Shown here: positions 8,461-17,565 of the stretch, one piece after another
Layout: the number at the start of each line of letters is the position of its first letter
Numbering within the stretch: position 1 is the first letter of the stretch
Assembly (NCBI RefSeq): GCF_019748715.1
Contig: NZ_JACLBZ010000035.1
Span: forward strand, 1 to 64,000
Direction: 5' to 3'
DNA: 64,000 bases
Source: Sporosarcina aquimarina
GTDB taxonomy: Bacteria > Bacillota > Bacilli > Bacillales_A > Planococcaceae
Program-made: the position numbers and the translations under genes
Notes under the pieces: model-generated
Told to the model about the DNA's origin: nothing
Databases searched by the model: none
The model's input: the letters and a program-made list of their open reading frames with translations, nothing else

Positions 8461-9704
8461 CGCTCCACACCCTGCTCCGCTCCGAGTAAGAGCACGTCCA
8501 CGGTCATTCCTTTTTCGAAGCCGCGTGTTCCGCTCGGCAAGACGATGATACAGTTGCCTCGTGCAATGGAAGACACCGCGCTTGATTTATTGAAACCAGC
8601 AGGTGTTGCGACAATCCCCTCAGATGTCATGCTCCAAGATGCCCGGACAAAACGAGTGAAAGGATTCGCTTTCTTGAAATCATCTCCGAGTTTCGCTTGG
8701 ATCCGCGGCATAAACGGTGCAGTGCAACCCATCATTGAAAGGATGGCGGGACGTGTAAACAATTCGAATCCTGTAAAGCATGCGGACGGATTACCCGAAA
8801 GCCCAAACAGCAACTTTTCACCAAGCACCGCCACTGTCGTCACACTTCCCGGGCGCATAGCCACTTTATTGAATAGCACTTCCGCTCCAAGCCGCTCATA
8901 TATCGCCGGCAAATAATCATAATCCCCGACCGATACTCCGCCTGTCGTAATAAGGAAATCCGTCTCCTGAAGCGCGCGCTCAACAATCTCCGTACACGCA
9001 TCCAAGTCATCTTCCATCATGCCGTATGATTTCGACTCGACACCCATTCGCGTCAATTGTGCACGGATCATCGGACCATTGGAATTCCGGATCTTCCCCG
9101 GCACCAACTCATCCGCTACGTCGAGCAACTCCGTCCCAGTCGACAACACGCCGGCAATCGGCCGCTTCGCAACACGCACTTGTGAATATCCAAACGTCGC
9201 AAGCAGTGCAATCGTTCCGGGATGAATGACTGTCCCCGCTTCGATCAATCGCTCACCTTTCTTTGCGTCTTCCCCTTGTCGTGAAATATTCTCACCCGCT
9301 TCAAACGGCTTTCGCAACGTGAAGCCCTTTTCATTTTCCACCGTCTGCTCGAGCATAACGACCGCGTCCGCCTGTTCCGGAATCAGTGCTCCTGTCATGA
9401 TGCGGTAGGATTCCCCTTCTTCAATCGACCGGTCCGCCACATGACCCGCTCCGATTTCACCAATTACTTGAAACGATTTGCGAGCATCTCCTGAAGCACC
9501 TGCTGAATCCGCCGCGCGAATCGCAAAGCCGTCATACGGTGAACGATCAAAAGGAGGGACATCATGCTTCGCGATGATCGGTTCCGCGAGCACTCTGCCG
9601 TATGTATCTTCTAAAAGAAGCATTTCTGTTCCCAACTTATGCACATGTGACATGACGCGTTCCACAGCTTCTGCCACTTGAATAGGTTTTCGAATTTCTA
9701 CCAC
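8448..9704 (-). CDS. moeA: Molybdopterin molybdotransferase MoeA
   Basis: A 418-residue enzyme that inserts molybdate into adenylated molybdopterin. It shows the MoeA layout: an N-terminal domain with PPFDRSPYDGFA near residue 50, the MoCF-binding domain with TTGGVSVGDYDYLP near 255 and GLSGNPSACF near 303, and a beta-barrel C-terminal domain. The start is GTG with AGGAG seven bases upstream. It is the first gene of the minus-strand Moco run and is divergent from moaC. Confidence 0.95.
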   Translation of the reverse strand: MVEIRKPIQVAEAVERVMSHVHKLGTEMLLLEDTYGRVLAEPIIAKHDVPPFDRSPYDGFAIRAADSAGASGDARKSFQVIGEIGAGHVADRSIEEGESYRIMTGALIPEQADAVVMLEQTVENEKGFTLRKPFEAGENISRQGEDAKKGERLIEAGTVIHPGTIALLATFGYSQVRVAKRPIAGVLSTGTELLDVADELVPGKIRNSNGPMIRAQLTRMGVESKSYGMMEDDLDACTEIVERALQETDFLITTGGVSVGDYDYLPAIYERLGAEVLFNKVAMRPGSVTTVAVLGEKLLFGLSGNPSACFTGFELFTRPAILSMMGCTAPFMPRIQAKLGDDFKKANPFTRFVRASWSMTSEGIVATPAGFNKSSAVSSIARGNCIIVLPSGTRGFEKGMTVDVLLLGAEQGVERWEL

Positions 9705-9764
9705 TTACATCTCCTCTTTCTTTTGATATACTAACGAGTACAATGAAATGAAAGGATGTTCAAC

Positions 9765-10256
9765 ATGTCCGAACTCACTCACTTTAATGAACAAGGTCGC
9801 GCCAAGATGGTTGACGTATCAGGCAAGGAAATCACTTTGCGCACCGCCATTGCGACTTCTTCGATCATCGTCAACGAGTCAATCCATGAACAGATCACCC
9901 ACGGCACGAATAAAAAAGGTGATGTCTTCGCGGTCGCTCAAGTGGCCGCGATCATGGCCGCTAAAAATACGGCAACGATCATTCCGATGTGCCATCCATT
10001 GCCGTTAACCGGCGTCGACGTCCGATTTGATTGGGAAATTGACGAGGAAAACGCCCATTACGAAGTCCATATCCAAGCCGAAGTCAAAACGAAAGGTGTA
10101 ACCGGCGTTGAAATGGAAGCTTTGACCGCCGCTTCCGCCGCCGCCCTCACCATTTACGATATGTGCAAAGCTGCCGGCAAAGAGATGGTCATCGGACCAA
10201 CCATGCTGCAAAACAAAACTGGCGGCAAAAACGGAGACTACCAACGCGCAGACTGA
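9765..10256 (+). CDS. moaC: Cyclic pyranopterin monophosphate synthase MoaC
   Basis: A 163-residue enzyme acting with MoaA to form cyclic pyranopterin monophosphate. Motifs include [12 protein letters not shown] (about residues 74-85), with the conserved His, and [23 protein letters not shown] near residue 112, shown here only as landmarks GVTGVEME and IYDMCKA. The ATG at 9765 has AAAGGA eight bases upstream; the in-frame ATG at 9756 lies inside that ribosome binding site and is unlikely. It is the only Moco gene on the plus strand. Confidence 0.95.
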   Translation: MSELTHFNEQGRAKMVDVSGKEITLRTAIATSSIIVNESIHEQITHGTNKKGDVFAVAQVAAIMAAKNTATIIPMCHPLPLTGVDVRFDWEIDEENAHYEVHIQAEVKTKGVTGVEMEALTAASAAALTIYDMCKAAGKEMVIGPTMLQNKTGGKNGDYQRAD

Positions 10257-10273
10257 ATGTCGCGCGTTTTTTT
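10244..10273 (+). terminator. Terminator of moaC
   Basis: ACGCG (from 10244) pairs with CGCGT (to 10267), followed by seven T. The left arm overlaps the last codons of moaC. Confidence 0.75.
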
Positions 10274-10356
10274 ATTGGCTGGGTTATGGAGCGGAAAATC
10301 TGTCAGCCCGCGATCATAAACCTCGAATCCACGCTCATACACCCAAACCAAATCAC

Positions 10357-10878
10357 TCAACCTTCCAAATGCTTCGTCAACTCATGCGCAATATGCGGCA
10401 ACTCCGGCAGAATCAACTTGTCCATCGCAAGCGCTACCGCTTTCGAAGAGCCTGGAAGCAGGAACACCACTTGCAAACCAATCGCCCCCGCCGCCGCACG
10501 ACTCAACAACGCCTTCGAACCGACATCTTCGGTATAGCTCAAAAAGCGAAACAATTCGCCAAATCCATCCAACGGCTTCGTAAAATAAGGAGTTACCATC
10601 TCCACCGTAATATCACGTGCTCCAATGCCCGTCCCGCCTGTGAAAATCATCGCTTGAATCGAGGAATCCGCCAACCAATCCGATAGTTGCTTCACAATAT
10701 GCTCACCTTCGTCCAAACAGATGCCATATTCCTTCACCTGATGCCCTGCATCCTCCAACTTCTCCCGAATGATTTTCCCGCTCTTATCATCCGCTTCTGT
10801 CCTTGAATCACTTATCGTCAATACAGCGACCGCAATGGACTTCTTGCGCGCTTGCTTTGGTAAATGAGATTCTTCCAT
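10357..10878 (-). CDS. moaB: Molybdopterin adenylyltransferase-type protein MoaB
   Basis: A 173-residue protein of the MoaB/Mog family, which adenylates molybdopterin before molybdate insertion by MoeA. Visible signatures are VLTISDSRTEADDKSG near residue 20, FTGGTGIGARDIT near 80 and LPGSSKAVALAMD near 138. AAGGAGG lies ahead of the ATG. It follows moeB by 13 bases, so these two are probably an operon. Confidence 0.93.
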   Translation of the reverse strand: MEESHLPKQARKKSIAVAVLTISDSRTEADDKSGKIIREKLEDAGHQVKEYGICLDEGEHIVKQLSDWLADSSIQAMIFTGGTGIGARDITVEMVTPYFTKPLDGFGELFRFLSYTEDVGSKALLSRAAAGAIGLQVVFLLPGSSKAVALAMDKLILPELPHIAHELTKHLEG

Positions 10879-10891
10879 ATTCTGCTCCTCC

Positions 10892-11911
10892 TTAACCGAA
10901 TAATGAATGATACAATTTCCTTCCAGTCCGCATGTCCTTCAGTCCATGTATGAGTAACCGACCATTGTCGAATAAAATGCAGCGATAATTCTCCGCATGG
11001 AACTCTACGAAAAATGGCGTTTCACGATATTTCATCCCAAGTTGCCGGGCGACACGCACTCCATCCGCTACCGTCAATTCGCGATCGGCATCCGGGATAA
11101 TCTGTACGGTGTCGCGTCCGCAAAGCACTGCGTATTGCGTGCCGGATTGCACATGCAGGGCAGGGTATGTCGGATGACTTCCACACGTTTCACAATCGGG
11201 GTTCTTCATTCGACTAATTCCCGCTTCGACAGATGTATTGTTCCACACATCAAAATGCAGAAGTTTCGTGCGCATGGCGGACGTATTTCCTGTCAGCCAT
11301 TTCAACGCTTCTGCACTTTGATGTGCCGCAGATATCTGAACGGCAGGCGCGATGACTCCTACTGTATCACATGTTTCATTAACAGCAGGGAGTACTGGAA
11401 GCAGACAGCGAAAACAAGGAGTCTCGCCCGGAATGAAAGGAAACGCGCTGCCGGAACTGCCGACAACTGCGCCATAGATCCATGGAATATTCAGTTTCCA
11501 AGCCGCATCATTGATCAGCAAGCGCGTCTCGAAATTATCCGTCGCATCGAGCAGCAGGTCAGCATCTTGGGAGATCTCTTCCAAAATGGGACCATCCACA
11601 TGATCGAGCACCGTCCGGATTTCTACATCTTCGCGGATCGATCGCAATCGCCGTTCTGCCGCCACCACTTTCGGCACGCTTCCTTTCGCATCGGCTTCAT
11701 TAAATAATTGTTGCCGCTGCAAATTGGAAGCTTCTACATAATCACGGTCAGCCAGCGTCACTTTGCCGATCCCCGCTCGCACAAGCGTCTCGGAAATTGC
11801 AGAACCGAGTGCACCGCAACCGATAATGACTGCATGCGCCTCCGTTAACTGGCGCTGCCCGAATTGCCCGATTGGCTGAAATAATGTTTGTCTCGAATAG
11901 CGATTTTCCAC
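10892..11911 (-). CDS. moeB: ThiF/MoeB-type adenylyltransferase
   Basis: A 339-residue E1-like enzyme that activates the C-terminal glycine of MoaD (or ThiS) with ATP. Features are RYSRQ at the N-terminus, the nucleotide-binding GCGALGSAI near residue 32, the Arg finger region LQRQQLF near 66, DATDNFETR near 122, a CFRC pair near 171 and a CETC pair near 238 that would bind zinc. The start is GTG with AGGAAG eight bases upstream. The last 80 residues go beyond a minimal MoeB but lack a clear rhodanese active-site loop. Neighbours strongly favour the Moco role over thiamine. Confidence 0.88.
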   Translation of the reverse strand: MENRYSRQTLFQPIGQFGQRQLTEAHAVIIGCGALGSAISETLVRAGIGKVTLADRDYVEASNLQRQQLFNEADAKGSVPKVVAAERRLRSIREDVEIRTVLDHVDGPILEEISQDADLLLDATDNFETRLLINDAAWKLNIPWIYGAVVGSSGSAFPFIPGETPCFRCLLPVLPAVNETCDTVGVIAPAVQISAAHQSAEALKWLTGNTSAMRTKLLHFDVWNNTSVEAGISRMKNPDCETCGSHPTYPALHVQSGTQYAVLCGRDTVQIIPDADRELTVADGVRVARQLGMKYRETPFFVEFHAENYRCILFDNGRLLIHGLKDMRTGRKLYHSLFG

Positions 11912-11953
11912 TTCATCTACTTCCTTTCATTTGACAAGAAGCAAGGGCATCGG

Positions 11954-13468
11954 TTAACTAAACCGATTGCCCTCGCCTGCAACAGGACTGATATCACTGA
12001 ACGATCCGACATATCGGACCACGTCCCCCGTTCCATCTCTCACGGCACTGATAGAAAGGAACTCCAAATACTCTTCACCGTTTTTCTTCTTGTTCCAAAT
12101 CTCACCATGCCAAACGCCCTCTTCTTCGATCTGCCGCCACATATCATCGTAGTATGCTCTCTCGTGCCGGCCGGAACTCAAGACGTTCGGACTTTTGCCA
12201 AGCACTTCCTTTTCACTATATCCTGTCAGTTCCGTAAACGCCGGATTGACCGATACAATGACCCCTGTCTGATTCGTCACGAGAATCCCTTGCTTTGTCG
12301 AATCAAATACTTCTTTTGACAGACTCACACGGTCCATGTAATAAAGCCAAACGACCAATACAAGACTGGCGAGTGAGACTTGAGAAAACGCCATGAAACC
12401 AATCGAATACGAACCTGTCATCGAGAAGATCGTCGCCAATAACAATGGAGGGAAAAAACCACCGAGACCACCCATCATCGAGACAATCCCATTGACCGTA
12501 CCAGCTTGCTTACTGAAATAAAGCGGAACCAGTTTAAAGATGACACCATTTCCGATTCCTGCTGCAGCCGCGATCAGTATGCTGCCCACTGTATAGAGCG
12601 CGATATCAGGTGAAAATGCCAGCACAATGGAAGCCGCCGTCAGACCCGCAAAACAGCCCATTAATAAGAATAGTGGCTGAAACTTGTCACCCAACCAACC
12701 ACCGACCGGTCGCAGTAACGTAGCAACGACGATAAAGCCCGCTGTCCGGAGTCCTGCATCCACTTTCTCAAGTCCAAAGTAATTGACGAGAAAATTCGGC
12801 AAAAATACGGTAAATGCCACGAATGAACCAAACGTGATGAAATAGAATAGCGAGAAAAACCAAAGCTTTTCATTTTTATAAACACCTTTAATTTGCTCAA
12901 CAATCGGTGCTTTTACCTTCACTTCCTTGCGGTCACCGAAGAAAAAATTCAACGCGATGAACACAAGCAGCAAGACGAGATACATTTTGACAGTCAACGA
13001 CCAGCCAAACTTCATAGCGAGCACAGGTGCAGAAAACGTAGTGATCGCCGTTCCGATATTCCCCATGCCGTATATACCGTTGACCAAACCATGTTTTTCC
13101 TTAGGATAATATTTCGGAAGCGATGTAACCCCAACGGAGAAAATCGCTCCGCCTACCCCAAGCAAAGTACCGCCAATCAATAGCCCTGTCACCGTTGAGG
13201 TCTCACTTATGTAGTAGACAGGAAATAATAACACGATAAAACTGATGAAGAACATAACACGTGCTCCATACACATTGGCATAATAGCCAAGCGGTATCCG
13301 TAAAATCGAACCGAGCACTACCGGGATTGCTGTGATGATGGCCACACGTTCAGGCGGGATATTAATGTCTTCACTGATGAACGGCAACAGCGAAGAAATA
13401 AGCACCCAAACCATGAAACCGACAACTAGATTCGCCGTCTGAAGCGGCAGTTGGATCTTTTGTGTCAT
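11954..13468 (-). CDS. narK: NarK-type nitrate/nitrite transporter with C-terminal PAS domain
   Basis: A 504-residue fusion. Residues 1-380 are a 12-helix NarK-family MFS transporter (ILRIPLGYYANVYGAR, GNIGTAITTFSAPVLA, GGLGGFFPPLLLA), which moves nitrate in and/or nitrite out. From about residue 382 (DNA 12325 to the end) a PAS domain follows: GILVTNQTGVIVSVN, FTELTGYSEKEVLGK, then GEIWNKKKNGEEY and a YVGSFSDIS end. Typical NarK proteins end near residue 390-400, so the tail is extra. The ORF is unbroken across the junction. It is last in the nar-nre-hemerythrin run. The PAS domain may sense redox, haem or a small molecule and gate transport; that is inference. Confidence 0.9.
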   Translation of the reverse strand: MTQKIQLPLQTANLVVGFMVWVLISSLLPFISEDINIPPERVAIITAIPVVLGSILRIPLGYYANVYGARVMFFISFIVLLFPVYYISETSTVTGLLIGGTLLGVGGAIFSVGVTSLPKYYPKEKHGLVNGIYGMGNIGTAITTFSAPVLAMKFGWSLTVKMYLVLLLVFIALNFFFGDRKEVKVKAPIVEQIKGVYKNEKLWFFSLFYFITFGSFVAFTVFLPNFLVNYFGLEKVDAGLRTAGFIVVATLLRPVGGWLGDKFQPLFLLMGCFAGLTAASIVLAFSPDIALYTVGSILIAAAAGIGNGVIFKLVPLYFSKQAGTVNGIVSMMGGLGGFFPPLLLATIFSMTGSYSIGFMAFSQVSLASLVLVVWLYYMDRVSLSKEVFDSTKQGILVTNQTGVIVSVNPAFTELTGYSEKEVLGKSPNVLSSGRHERAYYDDMWRQIEEEGVWHGEIWNKKKNGEEYLEFLSISAVRDGTGDVVRYVGSFSDISPVAGEGNRFS

Positions 13469-13538
13469 AGGAATCCATCCAATCTGAAGTTAATTACTAA
13501 ACAACCACAACATTCTTTTACTCTCTCGTTCTATTTGC

Positions 13539-14072
13539 TCAAGACTTAGGCAAGATCGATGTATACATTTGCTCAAAAAGTTCATCTTGCTCTTTCGCCC
13601 GCAACACAGACTCCACCATCGGGAACACCACATTTTCTTCCTTGACGAAATGAATCATGATGACCTCAAATGCCTCGCCTGCATCTTTCACCACATCTTC
13701 CATCATCTCAAGTGTGAACTGAGACAAATCTCCTCTTGTATGGTGAAGGAAATGACCGATATATGCATCGATTTCTTCGTGCTCCTCTTGAACCGCCTGG
13801 ATCGGACCTTGCTCACTTCCGACATACTTTGAAAGCATTGGAAACAGATAGCCTTCTTCTTTTTCCGTATGGTTTTTCAACGGATCAATGAATTCGATGA
13901 CCAACTTGCGCAATTGCTTGAGCGCATCCAACCCCTTCTCGCGGGAGTAGATTCCCTTTTCGAAATCCAGCACAATCGCATGCCATTCGTTCATCAAATG
14001 CGATAAGAAACGATGTTCATTTTCCAGCACACGCAAAACCGGCAGCGAATACGTAAACCCTGGATTGACCAT
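13539..14072 (-). CDS. Hemerythrin-domain protein
   Basis: A 177-residue helical protein with the spaced His/Glu ligands of a hemerythrin-like di-iron fold: ENEHRFLSHL near residue 18, NHTEKEEGYLFP near 67, EEHEEIDAYIGHFLHH near 97 and IHFVKEENVVFPM near 138. Such proteins bind oxygen or NO, or help repair iron-sulfur clusters. AGGAGG precedes the ATG. It follows nreC by 16 bases, so it is probably expressed under anaerobic/nitrate control and could protect against NO or oxygen during nitrate respiration. Confidence 0.87.
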   Translation of the reverse strand: MVNPGFTYSLPVLRVLENEHRFLSHLMNEWHAIVLDFEKGIYSREKGLDALKQLRKLVIEFIDPLKNHTEKEEGYLFPMLSKYVGSEQGPIQAVQEEHEEIDAYIGHFLHHTRGDLSQFTLEMMEDVVKDAGEAFEVIMIHFVKEENVVFPMVESVLRAKEQDELFEQMYTSILPKS

Positions 14073-14088
14073 CTTCCTTCACCTCCTA

Positions 14089-14739
14089 TCAGAAATTCAA
14101 AAACTTCTTACGCAGCGCATATTCGACCAGTTCGGGACGATTCTTCAAATGAAGTTTGTCCATCATCTTCGACTTATGCGCTTCTACTGTTTTTACTGAG
14201 ATATAAAGCATTTCTGCAATTTCCTTATTGCCGTAACCTTTCGCGACGAGCGGCAGGATTTCGATTTCCCGTTTGGATAAAATCTTGAACGGATCATCTT
14301 CGTCAGCCAGTTTCCTGTCTTTTTGCACAAACTCCCGCACAAGCGAAGTTGCCATGGACGGATGCACATAGGTTCCACCATCGTATACTTCACGAAGGGC
14401 GCTGATCAATTCTTCATCAGGCGCATTTTTTAAAATATAGCCTGACGCTCCATTTTTCAGGACGTGAAACATATACTCTTCGTCATCGTACATCGTTAAG
14501 ATCACAATCTTTGTTTCAGGAAAGTCCTCATGTATTTTGCCTGTTGCAATCAGACCGCTTTGTCCGGGCGGCATGCTCAAATCAAGCAAAATGATGTCCG
14601 GCCGATGTTTGGCAACCAATTCATATGCTTCCAATCCATCTGCTGCCGTCGCTACGACTTCCATATCATCTTGGTAATTCAGGATATGCATGAATCCTGT
14701 GCGGACGACTGCATGATCATCAGCGATTATGATTTTCAT
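14089..14739 (-). CDS. nreC: NarL/LuxR-family response regulator NreC
   Basis: A 216-residue response regulator. The receiver domain has DDHAVVRTG, phospho-acceptor Asp in IILLDLSMP (about residue 53) and the conserved Lys in YILKN. The C-terminal LuxR-type helix-turn-helix is [17 protein letters not shown] with [10 protein letters not shown]. It overlaps nreB by 20 bases. Its kinase NreB and the nitrate sensor NreA are the next genes. In Staphylococcus NreC activates nar and nir promoters at a TAGGGN4CCCTA palindrome, and two such sites lie before narG here. Confidence 0.93.
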   Translation of the reverse strand: MKIIIADDHAVVRTGFMHILNYQDDMEVVATAADGLEAYELVAKHRPDIILLDLSMPPGQSGLIATGKIHEDFPETKIVILTMYDDEEYMFHVLKNGASGYILKNAPDEELISALREVYDGGTYVHPSMATSLVREFVQKDRKLADEDDPFKILSKREIEILPLVAKGYGNKEIAEMLYISVKTVEAHKSKMMDKLHLKNRPELVEYALRKKFLNF

Positions 14740-15802
14740 TCGTTGCTCTCTCCTTCTTCACCGGAATCTCCACTTGGACTTTTGTTCCGGTTTGGGCACC
14801 AGATACAATCGTCAAGTCCCCGCCAACGAGCTCTACCCGTTCTTTCATCCCATAAAGGCCAAGACCCGTGCCCTGCGGCGTAAAGTTATTGACGTCGAAA
14901 CCCACACCTTCGTCAAACACTTGTAATTGTAAAATCCCTTTTGTTTCTTTCAAACTCAAGTACACATCTTCCACTTCCGCGTACTTCATTGCATTCAAAA
15001 TCGCTTCTTGGCCGATTCGATATACAACCGTTTCGATTTCACCTTCATAACGTTTTTTCTTCAGATCCGAGTCTAGATGAACATACAGACCATAATTCTT
15101 TTCCAAGCCTTTAATATGCGTCCGAAACGCGGCCTCCAAGCCAAAATCATCCAGGACAGCCGGCCGCAACTCGACAGACAGATGGCGGATTTCATCTAAC
15201 AACCGCATCAGGGACCCTTCCGTCTGCCGCAGCTTTTCGAGTGCCTTGTCATTCACATCCATGTATTTCAAGACGCGCAGATCCACAAGAGAACTCAACA
15301 TTTCTTGGGCCACGCCGTCATGCAATTCTCTGGAAATCCGTTTGCGTTCGTTTTCTTGTGCCAGAATTACTTGCTGCATGCGTAACTTTTGGTGCAATAC
15401 TTCCTGCGTCTGCGTTTGTTGAGTTAAATTCCGCAACATCAATACAGAGATCTGTTGCTCTTTGTCTATCACTTGATACGTAGCACTATAAGGCAAGACG
15501 CCCAAATCTCTCGTCTCAAGATACAGTTGAAATGATGTCAGCGTTTCTTGCGGATGGGACATGAAACAAGAGACACATGTCATTTGCTCCTCTTCACTCG
15601 TATAGCCGCGGCACGTCAGGCAGATAGAACGCGCATCTCCTTCCAGCATCTTCTTATAGATTCCGGGTTCAATAATTTCCTTGGCCGCCTCGTTCATCGA
15701 CAGGATTTGACCATCAGCTGCAAAGAAGAACATCGCTTCCGTTGTACGGCCATATAGTTTTTGCAGCAAGTTTGTTAGGCTTTCACTATTCGATAACGTC
15801 AT
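14720..15802 (-). CDS. nreB: Oxygen-sensing histidine kinase NreB
   Basis: A 360-residue cytoplasmic kinase without membrane segments. The N-terminal PAS-like domain carries the four-cysteine cluster motif CxxC-x11-CxxC (about residues 61-79), which in NreB binds an oxygen-labile [4Fe-4S] cluster. The HisKA_3 dimerisation motif has the phospho-acceptor His in [13 protein letters not shown], and the HATPase domain shows [10 protein letters not shown] and [13 protein letters not shown]. It overlaps nreA by 17 bases and nreC by 20, so the three are translationally coupled. Confidence 0.94.
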   Translation of the reverse strand: MTLSNSESLTNLLQKLYGRTTEAMFFFAADGQILSMNEAAKEIIEPGIYKKMLEGDARSICLTCRGYTSEEEQMTCVSCFMSHPQETLTSFQLYLETRDLGVLPYSATYQVIDKEQQISVLMLRNLTQQTQTQEVLHQKLRMQQVILAQENERKRISRELHDGVAQEMLSSLVDLRVLKYMDVNDKALEKLRQTEGSLMRLLDEIRHLSVELRPAVLDDFGLEAAFRTHIKGLEKNYGLYVHLDSDLKKKRYEGEIETVVYRIGQEAILNAMKYAEVEDVYLSLKETKGILQLQVFDEGVGFDVNNFTPQGTGLGLYGMKERVELVGGDLTIVSGAQTGTKVQVEIPVKKERATNENHNR

Positions 15803-16268
15803 CTTTCATTCGCTCCTTAAGGTAAAACGGTCCGAATTGCTTCCCGATTGCTTGTTTGAACTGTTCAAATGTTTCCTCCGTCATTTTGTTCGATTTGCGA
15901 TACCCGATGAGCAGCACACCTTGCACATGATCGCCTTGGAATAATGGCATTGCTCCAAAGCTTTTGAGCTTTTCGAATAGAACAATCGGGTGGTTGTATA
16001 GATCTTGCGGATCCAACTGCGCCTCAACGTTCTCAATCATAATCGGTTTGCCCATCTTGAAAACGAGTCCCGCAACTCCTCTTCCCGATTGAAGGACGAT
16101 CCTTCGATAACGAGTACTCAAGTTTCCACTGACATAACGCCACTTCAATTCATGACGTTTCTTACTGATATCCACAAGCGCCAACCCGACGAAGTCAAGC
16201 TGAAATGTCTCTCTGAGTTGTTCGATGGCCGACTGGAAATTAAAGCTCTGTTGTCCTTTCATAGACAT
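15786..16268 (-). CDS. nreA: GAF-domain nitrate sensor NreA
   Basis: A 160-residue single GAF domain. In Staphylococcus NreA binds nitrate in its GAF pocket and controls NreB phosphorylation. Here the GAF core is visible as SGRGVAGLVFKMGKPIMIEN near residue 62 and SFGAMPLFQGDHVQGVLLIG near 103. The order narI-nreA-nreB-nreC matches the staphylococcal locus. It starts 24 bases after narI. Confidence 0.9.
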   Translation of the reverse strand: MSMKGQQSFNFQSAIEQLRETFQLDFVGLALVDISKKRHELKWRYVSGNLSTRYRRIVLQSGRGVAGLVFKMGKPIMIENVEAQLDPQDLYNHPIVLFEKLKSFGAMPLFQGDHVQGVLLIGYRKSNKMTEETFEQFKQAIGKQFGPFYLKERMKDDVIE

Positions 16269-16292
16269 GATCTCCTATTTCTCATCATCCGC

Positions 16293-16988
16293 TCACCGTG
16301 GTGTGTTTTTCGTCGGCTGATGTTTTCTATATAGAATATAACTTCTGCCTACATAATTCAACGGCACACTCCAGACGTGCACCAGACGTGTGAACGGCCA
16401 CATCGCAAAAATGAGGAACCCGGTTAAAATATGCAACTTGAACGCAATCGGCACAGCGGCCATATACGCAGCTTCCGGCTGGAAAATAAGCAACGAGCGA
16501 AACCATACGGAAATAGTTGCACGATAGTCAAATCCCGGTGTTATATTATTGGTGATCAATGAGCTGTATACACCGATGAACACGATGAACAGCAACAACG
16601 AGTTGACGATCAAGTCGGAAGTGGATGATAATTTCCGAACGTTCGACTTCGTAAAACGGCGAGACGTCAAGATGATCATTCCGACAAGCGTCACGACACC
16701 GAAGAAACCGCCACCCCATACCGCTCCGAGATGGTACATATGGTCACTGATACCCATCGCCCGTGTCCACTCCATCGGAATTCCTAACCCCGCAACATGT
16801 CCCAAGATTACCGGGAAAATCCCGATATGGAACAGCAAGCTGCCGATCATCAATTGCTTCTTCTCAATAAACTCACTGGATTTCGCCGTCCAGCCAAACT
16901 GGTCGTTACGGTAGCGAAAAATATGTCCTACAATGAATACTGCCATACAGATATAAGGAAAAATGACCCATAGAAATTGACTAGTCAT
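16293..16988 (-). CDS. narI: Respiratory nitrate reductase gamma subunit NarI
   Basis: A 231-residue membrane cytochrome b with five hydrophobic segments. It takes electrons from menaquinol and passes them to NarH. Haem-ligand histidines lie in GHIFRYR, FHIGIFPVILGHV and FKLHILTGFLIFA...RLVHVW. The ATG at 16988 has GGGAGG nine bases upstream and overlaps the narJ stop by eight bases; an in-frame start 14 codons upstream lies within narJ and is less likely. Confidence 0.94.
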   Translation of the reverse strand: MTSQFLWVIFPYICMAVFIVGHIFRYRNDQFGWTAKSSEFIEKKQLMIGSLLFHIGIFPVILGHVAGLGIPMEWTRAMGISDHMYHLGAVWGGGFFGVVTLVGMIILTSRRFTKSNVRKLSSTSDLIVNSLLLFIVFIGVYSSLITNNITPGFDYRATISVWFRSLLIFQPEAAYMAAVPIAFKLHILTGFLIFAMWPFTRLVHVWSVPLNYVGRSYILYRKHQPTKNTPR

Positions 16989-17565
16989 TGGCAGAAACCT
17001 CCCGTTGAATACACGATTTACATGTTTCACGCAGCGCCCGAATCAAATAGAAATAAGGGCTTTCATACTTTTCTAGCGCCTTCATCAAGAAGTAGGTTCC
17101 GTCTTCGATGACCGCTAGCAGCATGGAAAAGCTTTGCTGCGCTCGCGGATCACCCTTCCATTCGGCTGCGTAGATAAATTCGCACATCAACGGAAGTAAA
17201 TCAGACAGTTCTTCATCCGGCATACTCAAACCGAACATTTCATACAGCACTTTCAATCTCGCCAGCATTTGTCCTCGCTCTTTGGAGTCCTCAAATTTCA
17301 CAAATGTCATAAAAAGCGTGGCATCCTTTTGGAAGTCGAATGTGTATGTGTACAGCTCCTCAATTTCATCCAAACTATACGTCTTCATAGCTTCCCAATA
17401 CGTTTGCAAGTCTTCATAACCTGCTGCGTCGGGTGTTACAAATTCTTCCCACATATTCGGATGAAACGTTAGTTTTTCGGGATAATTCAGTTGATTGGAG
17501 AAGAAACCGAAAATTTTTTTCTTTTCATATAAGAGGTCGAGATTAATCACGCCAGATCCCCCCAT
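16981..17565 (-). CDS. narJ: Nitrate reductase assembly chaperone NarJ
   Basis: A 194-residue acidic helical chaperone that holds apo-NarGH for cofactor insertion and is not part of the final enzyme. The family stretch FSNQLNYPEKL near residue 22, ELYTYTFDFQKDATLF near 69 and DHLP-like DLLPLMCEF near 122 support it. AGGAG is seven bases before the ATG. It overlaps narH by 23 bases. Confidence 0.92.
   Translation of the reverse strand: MGGSGVINLDLLYEKKKIFGFFSNQLNYPEKLTFHPNMWEEFVTPDAAGYEDLQTYWEAMKTYSLDEIEELYTYTFDFQKDATLFMTFVKFEDSKERGQMLARLKVLYEMFGLSMPDEELSDLLPLMCEFIYAAEWKGDPRAQQSFSMLLAVIEDGTYFLMKALEKYESPYFYLIRALRETCKSCIQREVSAND

Noticed and set aside
8212..8916. Plus-strand 234-codon ORF antisense to mobB and moeA
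   Set aside because: It crosses two well-conserved genes and has the composition of a reversed coding frame.
9705..9764. Molybdenum cofactor riboswitch between moeA and moaC
   Set aside because: The spacer is only about 60 bases, too short for the aptamer, and I see none of its conserved blocks.
10997..11707. Long plus-strand ORF antisense to moeB
   Set aside because: It is a shadow of a well-supported gene, with no ribosome binding site and no recognisable domain.
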